Shown: positions 7,196 to 14,799, numbered from the stretch's first letter. The stretch is DNA of 17,758 bases from Acidobacteriaceae bacterium (GCA_027307295.1 DAHUXF010000016.1:1-17758), one strand, 5' to 3'. The notes: a model not told the origin generated them from the sequence alone. Numbers and translations are program-made.

Positions 7196-7400
7196 GCGGT
7201 ACGCGGTCTCCTTTGGATTGGTGCGGCCAGTCTTTGTGTGATGCTCTTTTTTTTGCGAAGGAGGGCAGAAGCCCTGCAAAAAGACGCGCCAGAGCTGCTG
7301 TCAGGGCTGCTGAAGCTGACGAAGCAGAGAAGCTGCTAGTGCTGCTGAAAATAAGACGGACGCAGTTCCATGCGGGAAGGTGCTGGAATTGTGCAGCGGG

Positions 7401-7430
7401 CAAGGGCGCTAGCGGGTGCAAGCGCCCTGC
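7401..7430 (-). other. GC-rich stem-loop behind the second LTXXQ gene
   Basis: GGGCGCT (7404-7410) and AGCGCCC (7421-7427) flank a 10-base loop, with an extension around a bulged A. It lies 16 bases beyond the stop of the gene at 7446-7865. No T tract follows on the minus strand, so it may be a Rho-dependent pause, an mRNA-stabilising hairpin or chance. The remaining spacer 7196-7400 holds no gene. Confidence 0.4.
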
Positions 7431-7445
7431 TCTCTGCAAGGATTG

Positions 7446-7865
7446 TTATTTGGGGTGATTGTCGCCACCCTCTTGTTGCCGTTGCCGCATGTGCTCCCGC
7501 ATTTCTTTTTGCATGTCCTCAAATTTTTTCTTTTGATCGTCCGTCAGCAGAGCGTTAACCTTTGCGCTGGCCGCTTCATGCAGGGTACGCATTTTGGCCA
7601 TCGTGTCTTCGCGAGCCATGTTCTCGTCTTGCATAATTTTCATCATCTGGCTGTGTGTATCTTCCACAATGGCTTTGACTTTGGGTTGCTGGTCGTCAGT
7701 AAGGCCCAGCTTTTCCGTTAGATTTTTGGTCTGGTCTTCCACGCTGGGCATACGGCGAGGGCCTTGTTCGTCACCTTTGCCTTGATGGGGTGGATTTTGC
7801 TGGGCAACCGCAGCCACTGCAAACAGGCTTACGGAGAGCAGTAAAAATTTCTGTAAGGTCTTCAT
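7446..7865 (-). CDS. Periplasmic Spy/LTXXQ-type protein
   Basis: This 139-residue protein has a signal peptide (MKTLQKFLLLSVSLFAVAAVAQQ). A short Gly/Pro-rich segment (PPHQGKGDEQGPRRMP) is followed by a helical LTXXQ-like domain (about 44-125: VEDQTKNLTEKLGLTDDQQPKVK and LLTDDQKKKFEDMQKEM). The start at 7863-7865 has AAAGGAGA about 9 bases upstream, closely matching the leader of the neighbouring paralogue; both genes share AAAGGAGACC there. The two helical domains align over their whole length. The pair probably arose by tandem duplication, after which only the downstream copy gained the Gln/Pro-rich linker. A likely role is envelope-stress chaperone or metal-linked periplasmic protein, by family only. 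No CpxRA-like two-component pair is nearby. Confidence 0.82.
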   Translation of the reverse strand: MKTLQKFLLLSVSLFAVAAVAQQNPPHQGKGDEQGPRRMPSVEDQTKNLTEKLGLTDDQQPKVKAIVEDTHSQMMKIMQDENMAREDTMAKMRTLHEAASAKVNALLTDDQKKKFEDMQKEMREHMRQRQQEGGDNHPK

Positions 7866-8092
7866 TAAAAGGTCTCCTTTTTTTGTCTTTGGGAATCGCA
7901 GACAAAGTTCGATGCTCCGCGAGTGCGGGCCCAAACAATGGGCTGGACTTTATCATGAAAACACAAACCGCCGCCGCGCATTGTAAGAAATGGGCTGTTT
8001 ACAGGTAAAAAATCTGTAAGCTTGCTGAGCAGGCCATGCTGATAAGGCCGCGCACGACACTGCCCTTGTGTGAGGAGGATGTTACGCGTGCT

Positions 8093-8440
8093 TCAGGCGC
8101 CGAGACCCTGTTGCTGCATCATCTTGATCGTGCTGCTCAGGCGTTCATGGTCCTGGTCACTCAAGGCGATGAAGCGAAACGGATACGTGGCATTCCCATT
8201 TGTGGAAGGCAGAAACTCCACCAATCCGCTCACCTGCCCGGAGATGGTATTCAGCCTGGCTTCAGCGATGGTGGCGCTGCCAATGCTGTTGGTGAATTCC
8301 GCCAGACCGCCGGTCATGGAGATTTTCTGCAGCACGGCTGACACCTGGTGCCCGCCCAGGTTAAAGCGGATAGATTCACTGTTGGGTACGCGCACTCGTG
8401 GTGATCGTGTTTTGCGTTGCGATTGGGGAAAATATGGCAT
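8093..8440 (-). CDS. PilZ-like domain protein, divergent
   Basis: This 115-residue protein is counted from the ATG at 8438-8440; the frame extends to a TTG at 8498-8500. It resembles a single PilZ domain: a basic N-terminal segment (RKTRSPRVRV), then VSAVLQKISMTGGLAEF, then a beta-rich region ending YPFRFIALSDQDHERLSSTI. The last phrase is typical of PilZ C-termini. PilZ proteins bind cyclic di-GMP through RxxxR and (D/N)xSxxG. Here the second motif reads KISMTGG, with Lys in place of the acidic or Asn residue, and the arginines are spaced RxxRxxR, so nucleotide binding is uncertain. Neither start has a convincing ribosome site. Spacers of 227 bases on the left (with no gene) and the odd open frame on the right isolate it. 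Confidence 0.6.
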   Translation of the reverse strand: MPYFPQSQRKTRSPRVRVPNSESIRFNLGGHQVSAVLQKISMTGGLAEFTNSIGSATIAEARLNTISGQVSGLVEFLPSTNGNATYPFRFIALSDQDHERLSSTIKMMQQQGLGA

Positions 8441-8477
8441 GGACGGATCATCGCACTTTGTCTGAGATGACTGAAGA

Positions 8478-8765
8478 TTACAAGTGGCCGTTGTCCGCAA
8501 TCATGCAGGCCTTGTCCGTAATCACACGAAATGGTGTGCTTCCGGCGCGGATGAATCTGCGCTCCTTGGTGATGGAGTAAGGGAAGGGGCGGTTATTGCA
8601 ACCGCCGCCCCGGATAAAACTTTTTTTACGTAACGCCGGCTCTGCCCAGCCGCATAGAAACAGGAAAATAGTTATCAGGAAACAACGGGGAAACAGGCAC
8701 TGTAGTTGGGCGTTCCCTCTGCCCTGGTGAAAGCTAATGTAGCACCGCTGGTTGTCAGCGCAGAG
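8478..8765 (-). other. Open frame of about 95 codons without ATG, GTG or TTG start; possible small secreted protein or gene remnant
   Basis: Stop-to-stop on the minus strand (TAA at 8766-8768 to TAA at 8478-8480) the frame reads through a hydrophobic run (FLITIFLFLCGWA), then ALRKKSFIRGGGCNN, then SITKERRFIRAGSTPFRVIT and DKACMIADNGHL. The second half has mostly G or C in third codon position, as in the real genes nearby; the first half does not. No standard start codon precedes the hydrophobic part, and the only ATG is near the end. An ATG in another frame (MRLGRAGVT) reaches a stop right at an A7 run, where a frameshift would join this frame. It ends 37 bases before the PilZ-like ATG. It could be a non-standard start, a decayed gene or chance. 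Nothing else gene-like is visible in 8441-8878. Confidence 0.25.
8589..8627 (+). terminator. Hairpin plus distant T run (weak plus-strand terminator candidate)
   Basis: GCGGTT (8589-8594), a five-base loop and AACCGC (8600-8605) form a stem, and TTTTTTT follows only at 8621-8627, too far for a standard terminator. No confident plus-strand gene ends here; a 48-60 codon frame ending at 8580 is not convincing. It may be chance or part of an untranslated element. Confidence 0.25.
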
Positions 8766-8878
8766 TTACGTGGGTACATGCGCGGAGGTTAGGGCAGTAC
8801 AATGAAAACCTTATTCAGTCAAGCAACAAGAGGGATTGCCATTCTTAACTCGGCCCTGAACAAATAAGGAGACGGCAA

Positions 8879-9925
8879 ATGAGCACAGTTCTGGTTACCG
8901 GCGGCTCGGGCTTTATCGGCAGCCATTGCATTTTGCAGCTTCTGGCGGCAGGCCATCAGGTGCGCACTACGGTCCGGAGCCTGAAGCGCGAAGGGGAGGT
9001 GCGTGCCATGCTGAAGGCAGGTGGTGCGGAGCCAGGCGCGCGTTTGTCCTTTGTTGCCGCTGATCTCGAAAACAATGCGGGCTGGCCGGAAGCCGTGGCT
9101 GGTTGCGAATACGTGCTGCATGTGGCTTCGCCCTTTCCCCAGAACGTTCCAAAGCATGAAGATGAGCTGATTGTGCCCGCGCGCGAAGGCGCACTCCGCG
9201 TGCTGCGCGCCGCACGTGATGCGAAAGTCAAGCGCGTGGTGCTGACTTCCTCCTTTGCGGCGATTGGGTATGGGCAAGCCCCACAGAAGACGCCGTTCAA
9301 TGAGACAAGCTGGACACACCTCAATGGCAACGATGTGCTCCCCTATGTGAAATCAAAGACTTTGTCGGAACGCGCAGCCTGGGATTTCATCGCCAGAGAA
9401 GGCGGTGGCCTTGAGCTTTCCGTGGTGAATCCGGTAGGCGTATTCGGTCCGGTGCTGGGGCCGGACTATTCGACCTCAATCCTGCTGGTGCAACGGCTCA
9501 TGGATGGGGCCATGCCTGGCTGCCCGCGACTCTGTTTCGGCGTCGTGGACGTGCGTGACGTCGCCGACCTGCATATCCGCGCTATGACTCATCCCGCAGC
9601 CAAAGGGGAACGCTTCCTTGCCATTGCCGGCGATTTCATGTGGATACTCGACATTGCCAGGGTATTGAAGGGACGCATGGGCGCTTCGGCTAAAAGAGTC
9701 CCGACCACGCAACTGCCCAACTGGCTGGTGCGGATCGCTGCCTTGCGTGATCCGGCGGTAAAGCAGATCTTGCCCGATCTGGGCAAAGCGAAGAACGCTA
9801 CCAACGAAAAGGCCAAAACCGTGTTGGGCTGGACGCCGCGCTCAAACGAGGAATGTATCGTCGCTACGGCTGAAAGTTTGGTGCGGCTGGGGCTTCTGAA
9901 GCACAGCCCGGCAAAAGCTTCCTGA
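8879..9925 (+). CDS. Extended SDR NAD(P)-dependent reductase (dihydroflavonol 4-reductase-like / aldehyde reductase)
   Basis: This 348-residue protein is an NAD-dependent epimerase/dehydratase-fold enzyme. Residues 7-14 (TGGSGFIG) form the dinucleotide glycine motif of extended SDRs; Asp62 lies in VAADL; VLHVASPF (79-86) is the characteristic loop of the DFR/aldehyde reductase branch. Ser124/Ser125, Tyr156 and Lys160 (YVKSK) form the catalytic set. NPVGVFGPVLGPDYSTS further supports the DFR-like branch, whose members reduce carbonyls with NADPH. The physiological substrate is unknown. The start is well supported by AAGGAG 8-9 bases before the ATG. The next gene follows after 39 bases; an ATAAGC/GCTTAT inverted repeat at 9925-9946 lies in that gap. 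Length is normal for the family. Confidence 0.9.
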   Translation: MSTVLVTGGSGFIGSHCILQLLAAGHQVRTTVRSLKREGEVRAMLKAGGAEPGARLSFVAADLENNAGWPEAVAGCEYVLHVASPFPQNVPKHEDELIVPAREGALRVLRAARDAKVKRVVLTSSFAAIGYGQAPQKTPFNETSWTHLNGNDVLPYVKSKTLSERAAWDFIAREGGGLELSVVNPVGVFGPVLGPDYSTSILLVQRLMDGAMPGCPRLCFGVVDVRDVADLHIRAMTHPAAKGERFLAIAGDFMWILDIARVLKGRMGASAKRVPTTQLPNWLVRIAALRDPAVKQILPDLGKAKNATNEKAKTVLGWTPRSNEECIVATAESLVRLGLLKHSPAKAS

Positions 9926-9964
9926 TAAGCTGCGGTACACGCTTATTGAGAAGCGGGATCCATC

Positions 9965-10612
9965 GTGACAATACCAACTTTGCCCATCGACACACTCTTT
10001 TCGCTGATCGATTTTCTTGGCGTCTTTGTGGGCGCTCTGGGTGGCGCGCTGGCCGCGGTCCGCGACATGCGCTACAAGTATGATCTGGTCGGCGTGACTG
10101 GGCTCGCTCTGGCGTCCGCGCTGGGCGGCGGAATTACGCGCGACATCATCCTGCAAAAAGGGCCGCCACTGGCATTCTCTGACGTGCGTTATCTGATGAC
10201 TGCACTGGCCGGGGCTGGCGTGGGAATGCTGTTTGCCCAACGGGCAGGAAAAAACACCGAACGCGCCATCATTATTATTGACGCAGCGGCCCTCGGGCTG
10301 TTCGCCGTATCCGGCAGCACGCGGGCCATCAATGCGGGTCTCAGCCGCTTGCCGGCTTTCCTGATGGGTGTAACCACGGCAGTGGGCGGCTGCTGCGTCC
10401 GTGACGTGCTCAGCGGATGCACGCCAAAAATCTTTGAGCGTGGCGAACTTTACGCGATTGCCGCGGCTTTTGGCGCGGCCCTGTTTCTGGTCTGTGATGC
10501 CTTCCGGCTCCCGCGCGAACTCTCCACCGTGGTCGGTACCGTGTGCGCCTTTGGGTTGCGATTGCTGGCGCTGCGTTATCACTGGCAGACCCGGCCCATC
10601 AGGAGCGAGTAA
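9965..10612 (+). CDS. TRIC-type cation channel (UPF0126 family) membrane protein
   Basis: This 215-residue protein has about seven hydrophobic helices. It carries the two internal repeats typical of UPF0126/TRIC: helix 2 with LGGGITRDIIL near residues 53-63 and a second copy VGGCCVRDVLSG near 140-151. Prokaryotic members (YadS, YicG relatives) are homologues of eukaryotic trimeric intracellular cation channels and conduct potassium or sodium ions in vitro. The second copy has GGCC in place of GGGG/GGGI, a mild departure. The start is a GTG at 9965-9967 preceded by GCGGGAT, a modest ribosome site. It follows the SDR gene by 39 bases and precedes def by 42, so the three may be co-transcribed, but no functional link is evident. 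Confidence 0.88.
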   Translation: MTIPTLPIDTLFSLIDFLGVFVGALGGALAAVRDMRYKYDLVGVTGLALASALGGGITRDIILQKGPPLAFSDVRYLMTALAGAGVGMLFAQRAGKNTERAIIIIDAAALGLFAVSGSTRAINAGLSRLPAFLMGVTTAVGGCCVRDVLSGCTPKIFERGELYAIAAAFGAALFLVCDAFRLPRELSTVVGTVCAFGLRLLALRYHWQTRPIRSE

Positions 10613-10654
10613 GCGTGTGCGCCACATGTACAATATGCGTTTCCTCATAGGCCT

Positions 10655-11257
10655 ATGCCACTGACGATTGTTCAATCCGGAGAGCCCGTCTTGCGTAAAC
10701 CGGCCCGGCCCTTACGGCCTAATGAAATCCGCAGCCGGGAAATTCGCGAACTGATCCAGCAGATGAAAGAGACCATGTATGCCGCTCCGGGCGTGGGGCT
10801 GGCGGCTCCACAGGTCGGGCAGGGGATTCAGCTTGCGGTTATTGAAGACCGTCCGGAGTACACACAGGACTGGACGCCTCAACAACTTGCCGAGCGGGAG
10901 CGGAAGCCGGTGCCGTTCCACGTGATTATTAATCCCAGAATCCGGCTGGTTGGGGAAGAGAGCCTTGAATATCTTGAAGGCTGCTTGAGCCTGGCCAACC
11001 TGCTTGCGCTCACGTCCAGGGCCAGAAAGGTCAAGGTGGAATGCGTGGACGAAAATGGCGAACCGAAGATTATTGAGGCCAGCGGCTGGTATGCGCGGAT
11101 ATTGCAGCATGAGATAGACCATCTGGCGGGAACCATGTACGTGGACCACATGTATCCGCGCACGCTGATGACCGTAGAAAGCTTTACCCGGCATTGGAAG
11201 GACAAGCCGCTGTCTGAGATGAAGAAGGTGCTGCTGGGCGCGAGCCCTGGCCACTGA
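10655..11257 (+). CDS. def: Peptide deformylase
   Basis: This 200-residue enzyme removes the formyl group from N-terminal methionine of new proteins. All three metal-site motifs are present: GVGLAAPQ (46-53), EGCLS (108-112) with metal ligand Cys110, and QHEIDHL (151-157) with ligands His152 and His156 and catalytic Glu153. Between motifs 1 and 2 there is an insertion of about 22 residues, 66-87 (RPEYTQDWTPQQLAERERK), absent from short enzymes such as that of E. coli but found in other long-type deformylases. No strong ribosome site lies before the ATG at 10655. Normally def sits beside fmt; here its neighbours are a TRIC channel and a cytochrome, so this could be a second deformylase copy in the genome. 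Confidence 0.94.
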   Translation: MPLTIVQSGEPVLRKPARPLRPNEIRSREIRELIQQMKETMYAAPGVGLAAPQVGQGIQLAVIEDRPEYTQDWTPQQLAERERKPVPFHVIINPRIRLVGEESLEYLEGCLSLANLLALTSRARKVKVECVDENGEPKIIEASGWYARILQHEIDHLAGTMYVDHMYPRTLMTVESFTRHWKDKPLSEMKKVLLGASPGH

Positions 11258-11372
11258 ATGGGATAAAAAACTGGAGCGCTATTTAATTTTCTGCGCCCGA
11301 CGGGTTTCGTTTATTCCATGAATTGTTTACACTGCCCGTTCGCAATCACCCGTTAGCAACCGAGGAAGCTGC

Positions 11373-12527
11373 ATGAACAAAACTTTGATTCGGATGTTCT
11401 TTGCCACATTGCTTGTCTCATGTGTGTTGCTGCTGGCAGTTCCCAGGGCGCGCACACAAAATGCGGTTGCCCTGAGTAAAGCGCCAACAAACGCGGGTGA
11501 TGCACCGCAGCCCGCCGAACTGGTGTACAAGAACATTCAGATATTGAAAGGCACGCCGGCTGACCAGTTGCAGCCGGCCATGCAGTTCATCAGCAATTCT
11601 CTGGGCGTTGAATGCGAGTTCTGCCATGTGCAGGGGGCATTTGAAAAAGACGATAAGAAATCAAAACAGACGGCGCGCAAGATGATTGAGATGCAACTGG
11701 CCATCAATCGCGACAGCTTTAAAGGCGAGCGTGAAGTCACGTGTTTCACCTGCCATCGCGGCTCGGATCGTCCGGTGGGCATACCGATCATCGCTGACGA
11801 AGAGCCCAAGCGGCCTGAATCGCCCGCGGCGAGTGCTGCGGCTCCGGCATTACCTTCAGGCGATCAGGTCATTGATAAATATATCCAGGCTGTGGGCGGA
11901 GCCGATGCCCTGCAAAAGAACACGAGCCGCGTGCAGAAGGGCACAGTTAACTTTGGCGGACGGCAGTTCCCCGTGGAGGTACTGTCCAAAGCCCCCAACA
12001 AGCGCATTTCCACAGTGCATACACCGAATGGAGACAACATCACGGCATTTGATGGCCATGCCGGATGGCTGGGCAATCCCGGCGGACGTCCGCCGCGCGA
12101 TATGAATGCGCAGGAAGTTGACGCGATCAGTTTTGACGCCGCGTTTTATCTGCCGACTGAGATCAAAAAGATGTTTACCCAGATGCGCGTGCGTCCTGCG
12201 GAGAAGATCGGCGGGCACGATGTGATCCAGGTGATCGGCATAAGGGAAGGCAAACCCCCAGTGAGGCTTATGTTTGACAAGGATTCAGGCTTACTCTTGC
12301 GCACCATACGTTACGCGGAAACACCGCTGGGACGTAATCCTACGCAGGTTGATTATGCGGACTACCGCGCTGATGGCGGCGTAAAGCTTCCATTCCAGTG
12401 GACGGTGGCGCGACCGCTGGGACGGTTTACGATTCAGGTCACTGATATTCAGCAGAACGTGCCTATTGACGATGCTAAGTTCGCCAAGCCGGCTGCTCCA
12501 TCCGAGCAGAAGCCGGCGGCAAAATAG
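11373..12527 (+). CDS. Exported di-haem c-type cytochrome (CytoC_RC-like) fused to a C-terminal beta-rich domain
   Basis: This 384-residue protein has a signal peptide (about 1-28). Haem-binding motifs are CEFCH (81-85) and CFTCH (124-128), each preceded by candidate axial Met residues (Met70; Met104 or Met107). The pattern MQFISNSLGVECEFCH followed by a helical segment and VTCFTCHRG matches the photosynthetic reaction-centre cytochrome c subunit family (PF02276) as found in non-photosynthetic Acidobacteriota. After a Pro/Ala linker (about 142-165) comes about 200 residues of predicted beta structure (GTVNFGGRQFPVEVL, ITAFDGHAGWLGNPGG, VDYADYRADGGVKLPFQWTV), reminiscent of LolA-like lipoprotein-carrier folds. 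A Pro/Lys tail ends it. GAGGAAG lies 6-8 bases before the ATG. It probably carries electrons in the periplasm; the partner is unknown. Confidence 0.88.
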   Translation: MNKTLIRMFFATLLVSCVLLLAVPRARTQNAVALSKAPTNAGDAPQPAELVYKNIQILKGTPADQLQPAMQFISNSLGVECEFCHVQGAFEKDDKKSKQTARKMIEMQLAINRDSFKGEREVTCFTCHRGSDRPVGIPIIADEEPKRPESPAASAAAPALPSGDQVIDKYIQAVGGADALQKNTSRVQKGTVNFGGRQFPVEVLSKAPNKRISTVHTPNGDNITAFDGHAGWLGNPGGRPPRDMNAQEVDAISFDAAFYLPTEIKKMFTQMRVRPAEKIGGHDVIQVIGIREGKPPVRLMFDKDSGLLLRTIRYAETPLGRNPTQVDYADYRADGGVKLPFQWTVARPLGRFTIQVTDIQQNVPIDDAKFAKPAAPSEQKPAAK

Positions 12528-12565
12528 TGTTGGGAAATTAGCTACAAAGAAAATCGTTGCGGTCT

Positions 12566-12601
12566 GGAAGGGCCGGCTAGCTTGTTTCGCTGGCCGCTTC
12601 C
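12566..12601 (+). terminator. GC-rich stem-loop after the cytochrome gene
   Basis: GGAAG-GGCCGGC pairs with GCTGGCC-G-CTTCC: about 12 bp with one bulged G and one G-T pair, around an 11-base loop. It begins 38 bases beyond the cytochrome stop. No T tract follows, so intrinsic termination is uncertain. Confidence 0.4.
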
Positions 12602-12661
12602 CGTAAAATCAAATCGTCGATACCGCAGCGCCTATTGTGTGCGCAGTGGAACTGTTTAAAT

Positions 12662-12681
12662 CAGCATCCGTACGGATGCTG
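12662..12681. promoter_or_regulatory. Perfect 20-bp palindrome, candidate operator
   Basis: CAGCATCCGTACGGATGCTG is an uninterrupted perfect palindrome in the spacer between the cytochrome and the PstS-like gene, 112 bases before the latter's start. The symmetry and length fit a dimeric regulator site; as RNA it would also fold into an 8-bp stem with a four-base loop. No T tract follows. Confidence 0.5.
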
Positions 12682-12793
12682 CCAGGCCGTGTTCTTCCCG
12701 CCGTTTCTCTTGCCCGTTACAAATTCAAATGAAAGTGCTCATTACCTCAGTAATCTTATGCTTTTCTTACTCTGGGCATACACTCCTCCCGTC

Positions 12794-13249
12794 ATGAGCA
12801 TTGGAAGAACTCTATTTATCGGTCTTTTTCTGGCCGTCTGCCTGGGGGCTTCATTGCAAGCCAAGCAGTTGGCGGTAATTGTCGATAAAAGCAACAACGT
12901 AGGTGGAATGACGGCCAATGATCTGGTAAAGGTTTTTAAATTTGACAATCACAAATGGCCAGATGGGCGGCCCGTGATTCTTGTTATGCGCGATGCTTCA
13001 ACACCAGAGATGCAGACCGCAATCCAAAAGCTCTATCACATGCAGGCCGAAGAGTTTAAGGCCCTGCTGGCTGCGCACCAGACCGCAGTGATCATTGTTC
13101 GTTCAGAAGATGAGCTTTTGAAGTCCGTGGAATCCATTCCTGGAGCCGTGGGCCTGGTGGATGTGTATTCCATCAATGGGCACGTCAACGTCCTCAAAGT
13201 GGATGGCAAGCTCCCGCTGGAACCGGGATATTACCTGAAGGGCAACTAG
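12794..13249 (+). CDS. Small PstS-like periplasmic substrate-binding domain protein
   Basis: This 151-residue protein is counted from the ATG at 12794. It starts with a signal peptide (MSIGRTLFIGLFLAVCLGASLQA) and continues with the pattern of single-domain phosphate-binding-like proteins (PBP-like family): QLAVIVDKSNNVGGMTANDLVKVFK, then KWPDGRPVILVMRD, then a segment ending PGAVGLVDVYSINGHVNVLKVDG. Full PstS proteins are about twice as long with two lobes; this short form resembles lone proteins seen near pilus and TPR genes. No pstCAB genes are nearby, so transport is doubtful. The frame is open back to 12635, but the upstream part lacks sense and the signal peptide fits only the chosen start. 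No ribosome site is evident. It is followed after 53 bases by the TPR gene, with a near-palindromic GGCCCGCCGGCGGCC in between. Confidence 0.72.
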   Translation: MSIGRTLFIGLFLAVCLGASLQAKQLAVIVDKSNNVGGMTANDLVKVFKFDNHKWPDGRPVILVMRDASTPEMQTAIQKLYHMQAEEFKALLAAHQTAVIIVRSEDELLKSVESIPGAVGLVDVYSINGHVNVLKVDGKLPLEPGYYLKGN

Positions 13250-13302
13250 CATCGGCCCGCCGGCGGCCGCAACATGCAGCCAGGCAACAAAGGAGATTCA
13301 CC

Positions 13303-14799
13303 ATGGCGTCATTTACCTTCCGCATTCTCGCGGGGGCGCTGCTTGCGTTCAGCCTGAGCGCTTTTGCCCATGACGATCCTATCGGCATTCATACTTCTAC
13401 CAAGTCACCCCAGGCCCATGCGTTCTTTGAAAAAGGCGTGGCCAAGATGGAGATGCTGCATACGCAGGAAGCTCTCCAGAATTTTCGCAACGCGGTAAAA
13501 GCTGATCCGGAATTTGCTCTGGGACACATGTTCCTGATGTTCTTTTCGGCGGACCCGACCGAACAACTGGCGGAACGGGACAAAGGGTTGGCGACGAGCG
13601 CCTCCGCCAATGCCGAAGAGAAGCTCATTATCAGCTGGCTGGGTGATGCCAGCCAGGCGCGCTATATCCCTGCCATCCAGTCCATGAATGAGGCTTTGCA
13701 TACCTATCCTAAAGACAAGCACCTGTACTGGCTTGCCGGATGGTGGTTGATGCTCAATCAAAACCAGGCACAGCGGGCCGCGCCCATGTTTGAGCACGTG
13801 ATGCAGCTTGATCCCAAGTTTGCCGACGCATGGAACGAAGCTGCTTATTGCTATGCCAGGATGGGCAACCTGGACAAAGCCTTTACTGACATTAAGCGCT
13901 ATGCCGAAATGGTCCCCAATGAAGCCAATCCGCAAGACTCGTTCGCGGAGATTTCGCGCATGGCCGGCCGCTTTGATGACGCGCTGCTGCACTATCGCAT
14001 GTCACTCAAGATTGATCCAACCTTCATTGAATCCCAGCTCGGCCTGGGTGATACCTATGCGCTGATGGGCCAGCAGGCCAAGGCACGTGAAGAATATGCC
14101 AGAGCAATAGCCGCCGGTTCGCCGGTGCAGAAGGTGCAGTGGTCATTACAGTCCGCCGCGACCTATGTACGCGACGGCGATTTGGCCGCTGCCGACAAAG
14201 CCTTCAGCGCCACCGCTGACCAGGCCCACACTCTGGATTTTGCCAATCTTGAAGCGGAAGCCTATCGCAGTATGTCCATGTACCAGAAAGAGAGCAAAGC
14301 CTCTCTGGGACTGCTGGCCAAAGCCGAGGCCGTATTGCATGAAGAACACAAGGTCCCGCAATCCGTGCTGAACCAGGAACTGGCTGTTGTGCTTCGTACC
14401 CGTGTGGAACGTGCGGTTGCGGACGGTAACAAAGATATGGCCGCCGCCACGCTGAAACAGCTGGAAGATCTTGCCGGCGCAAATGCCGCGGATGGAACGA
14501 TTGACATTGCACTGCACGGCGCCTCCGGGGCTGTGGCCATGATGCAGGGCAAATATGCAGATGCGGTCAACTATTTTGAAGAAGATAATTCCAACGCAAT
14601 CTCCATGCGCAGCCTGATCACGGCATATCAGAAGAACGGGCAGGAAGGGAACGCGCTCCGGCTCTCCGCCCGGCTGGCAGCGTTCAACGTTCCGGTGATT
14701 GAGCAGGCGTTGGTGGTCCCGGAATTCCGCAAACAGCGCGCTGCCATGTTGGCGCAACGGAATGCGTCATTGGACCCGCGCGCTAAGTATCGCCAGTAA
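13303..14799 (+). CDS. Exported TPR-repeat protein (first of a tandem paralogous pair)
   Basis: This 498-residue protein has a signal peptide (MASFTFRILAGALLAFSLSAFA) and no later membrane segment, so it should be periplasmic or secreted. Tetratricopeptide-like helices fill residues about 35-300: KMEMLHTQEALQNFRNAVKADPEFALGH, FADAWNEAAYCYARMGNLDKA and FIESQLGLGDTYALMGQQAKAREEY. The last third continues as helical repeats. TPRs bind partner proteins; the partner is unknown. AAGGAGA about 8 bases upstream fixes the ATG. The gene lies 53 bases after the PstS-like gene and could be co-transcribed with it. A strong terminator follows its stop codon. The paralogue at 14906-16348 has the same layout throughout and shares AEISRMAGRFDDAL exactly. 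Confidence 0.88.
   Translation: MASFTFRILAGALLAFSLSAFAHDDPIGIHTSTKSPQAHAFFEKGVAKMEMLHTQEALQNFRNAVKADPEFALGHMFLMFFSADPTEQLAERDKGLATSASANAEEKLIISWLGDASQARYIPAIQSMNEALHTYPKDKHLYWLAGWWLMLNQNQAQRAAPMFEHVMQLDPKFADAWNEAAYCYARMGNLDKAFTDIKRYAEMVPNEANPQDSFAEISRMAGRFDDALLHYRMSLKIDPTFIESQLGLGDTYALMGQQAKAREEYARAIAAGSPVQKVQWSLQSAATYVRDGDLAAADKAFSATADQAHTLDFANLEAEAYRSMSMYQKESKASLGLLAKAEAVLHEEHKVPQSVLNQELAVVLRTRVERAVADGNKDMAAATLKQLEDLAGANAADGTIDIALHGASGAVAMMQGKYADAVNYFEEDNSNAISMRSLITAYQKNGQEGNALRLSARLAAFNVPVIEQALVVPEFRKQRAAMLAQRNASLDPRAKYRQ

Noticed and set aside
8398..8580. Plus-strand frame of 60 codons (GTG start, or 48 from an inner ATG) ending just before a hairpin and T run.
   Set aside because: No recognisable sequence, it overlaps the PilZ-like gene start and the protein-like minus frame, and the T run is too far from the stem for a normal terminator.
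11856..12218. Antisense frames within the cytochrome gene, and similar antisense frames in the TPR genes (14146-14757, 15353-16147).
   Set aside because: They arise from GC-rich codon use on the opposite strand and lack ribosome sites and family patterns.
12635..12793. Upstream extension of the PstS-like gene.
   Set aside because: The extension is Cys/Pro-rich without sense, and it would bury a good signal peptide in the interior.
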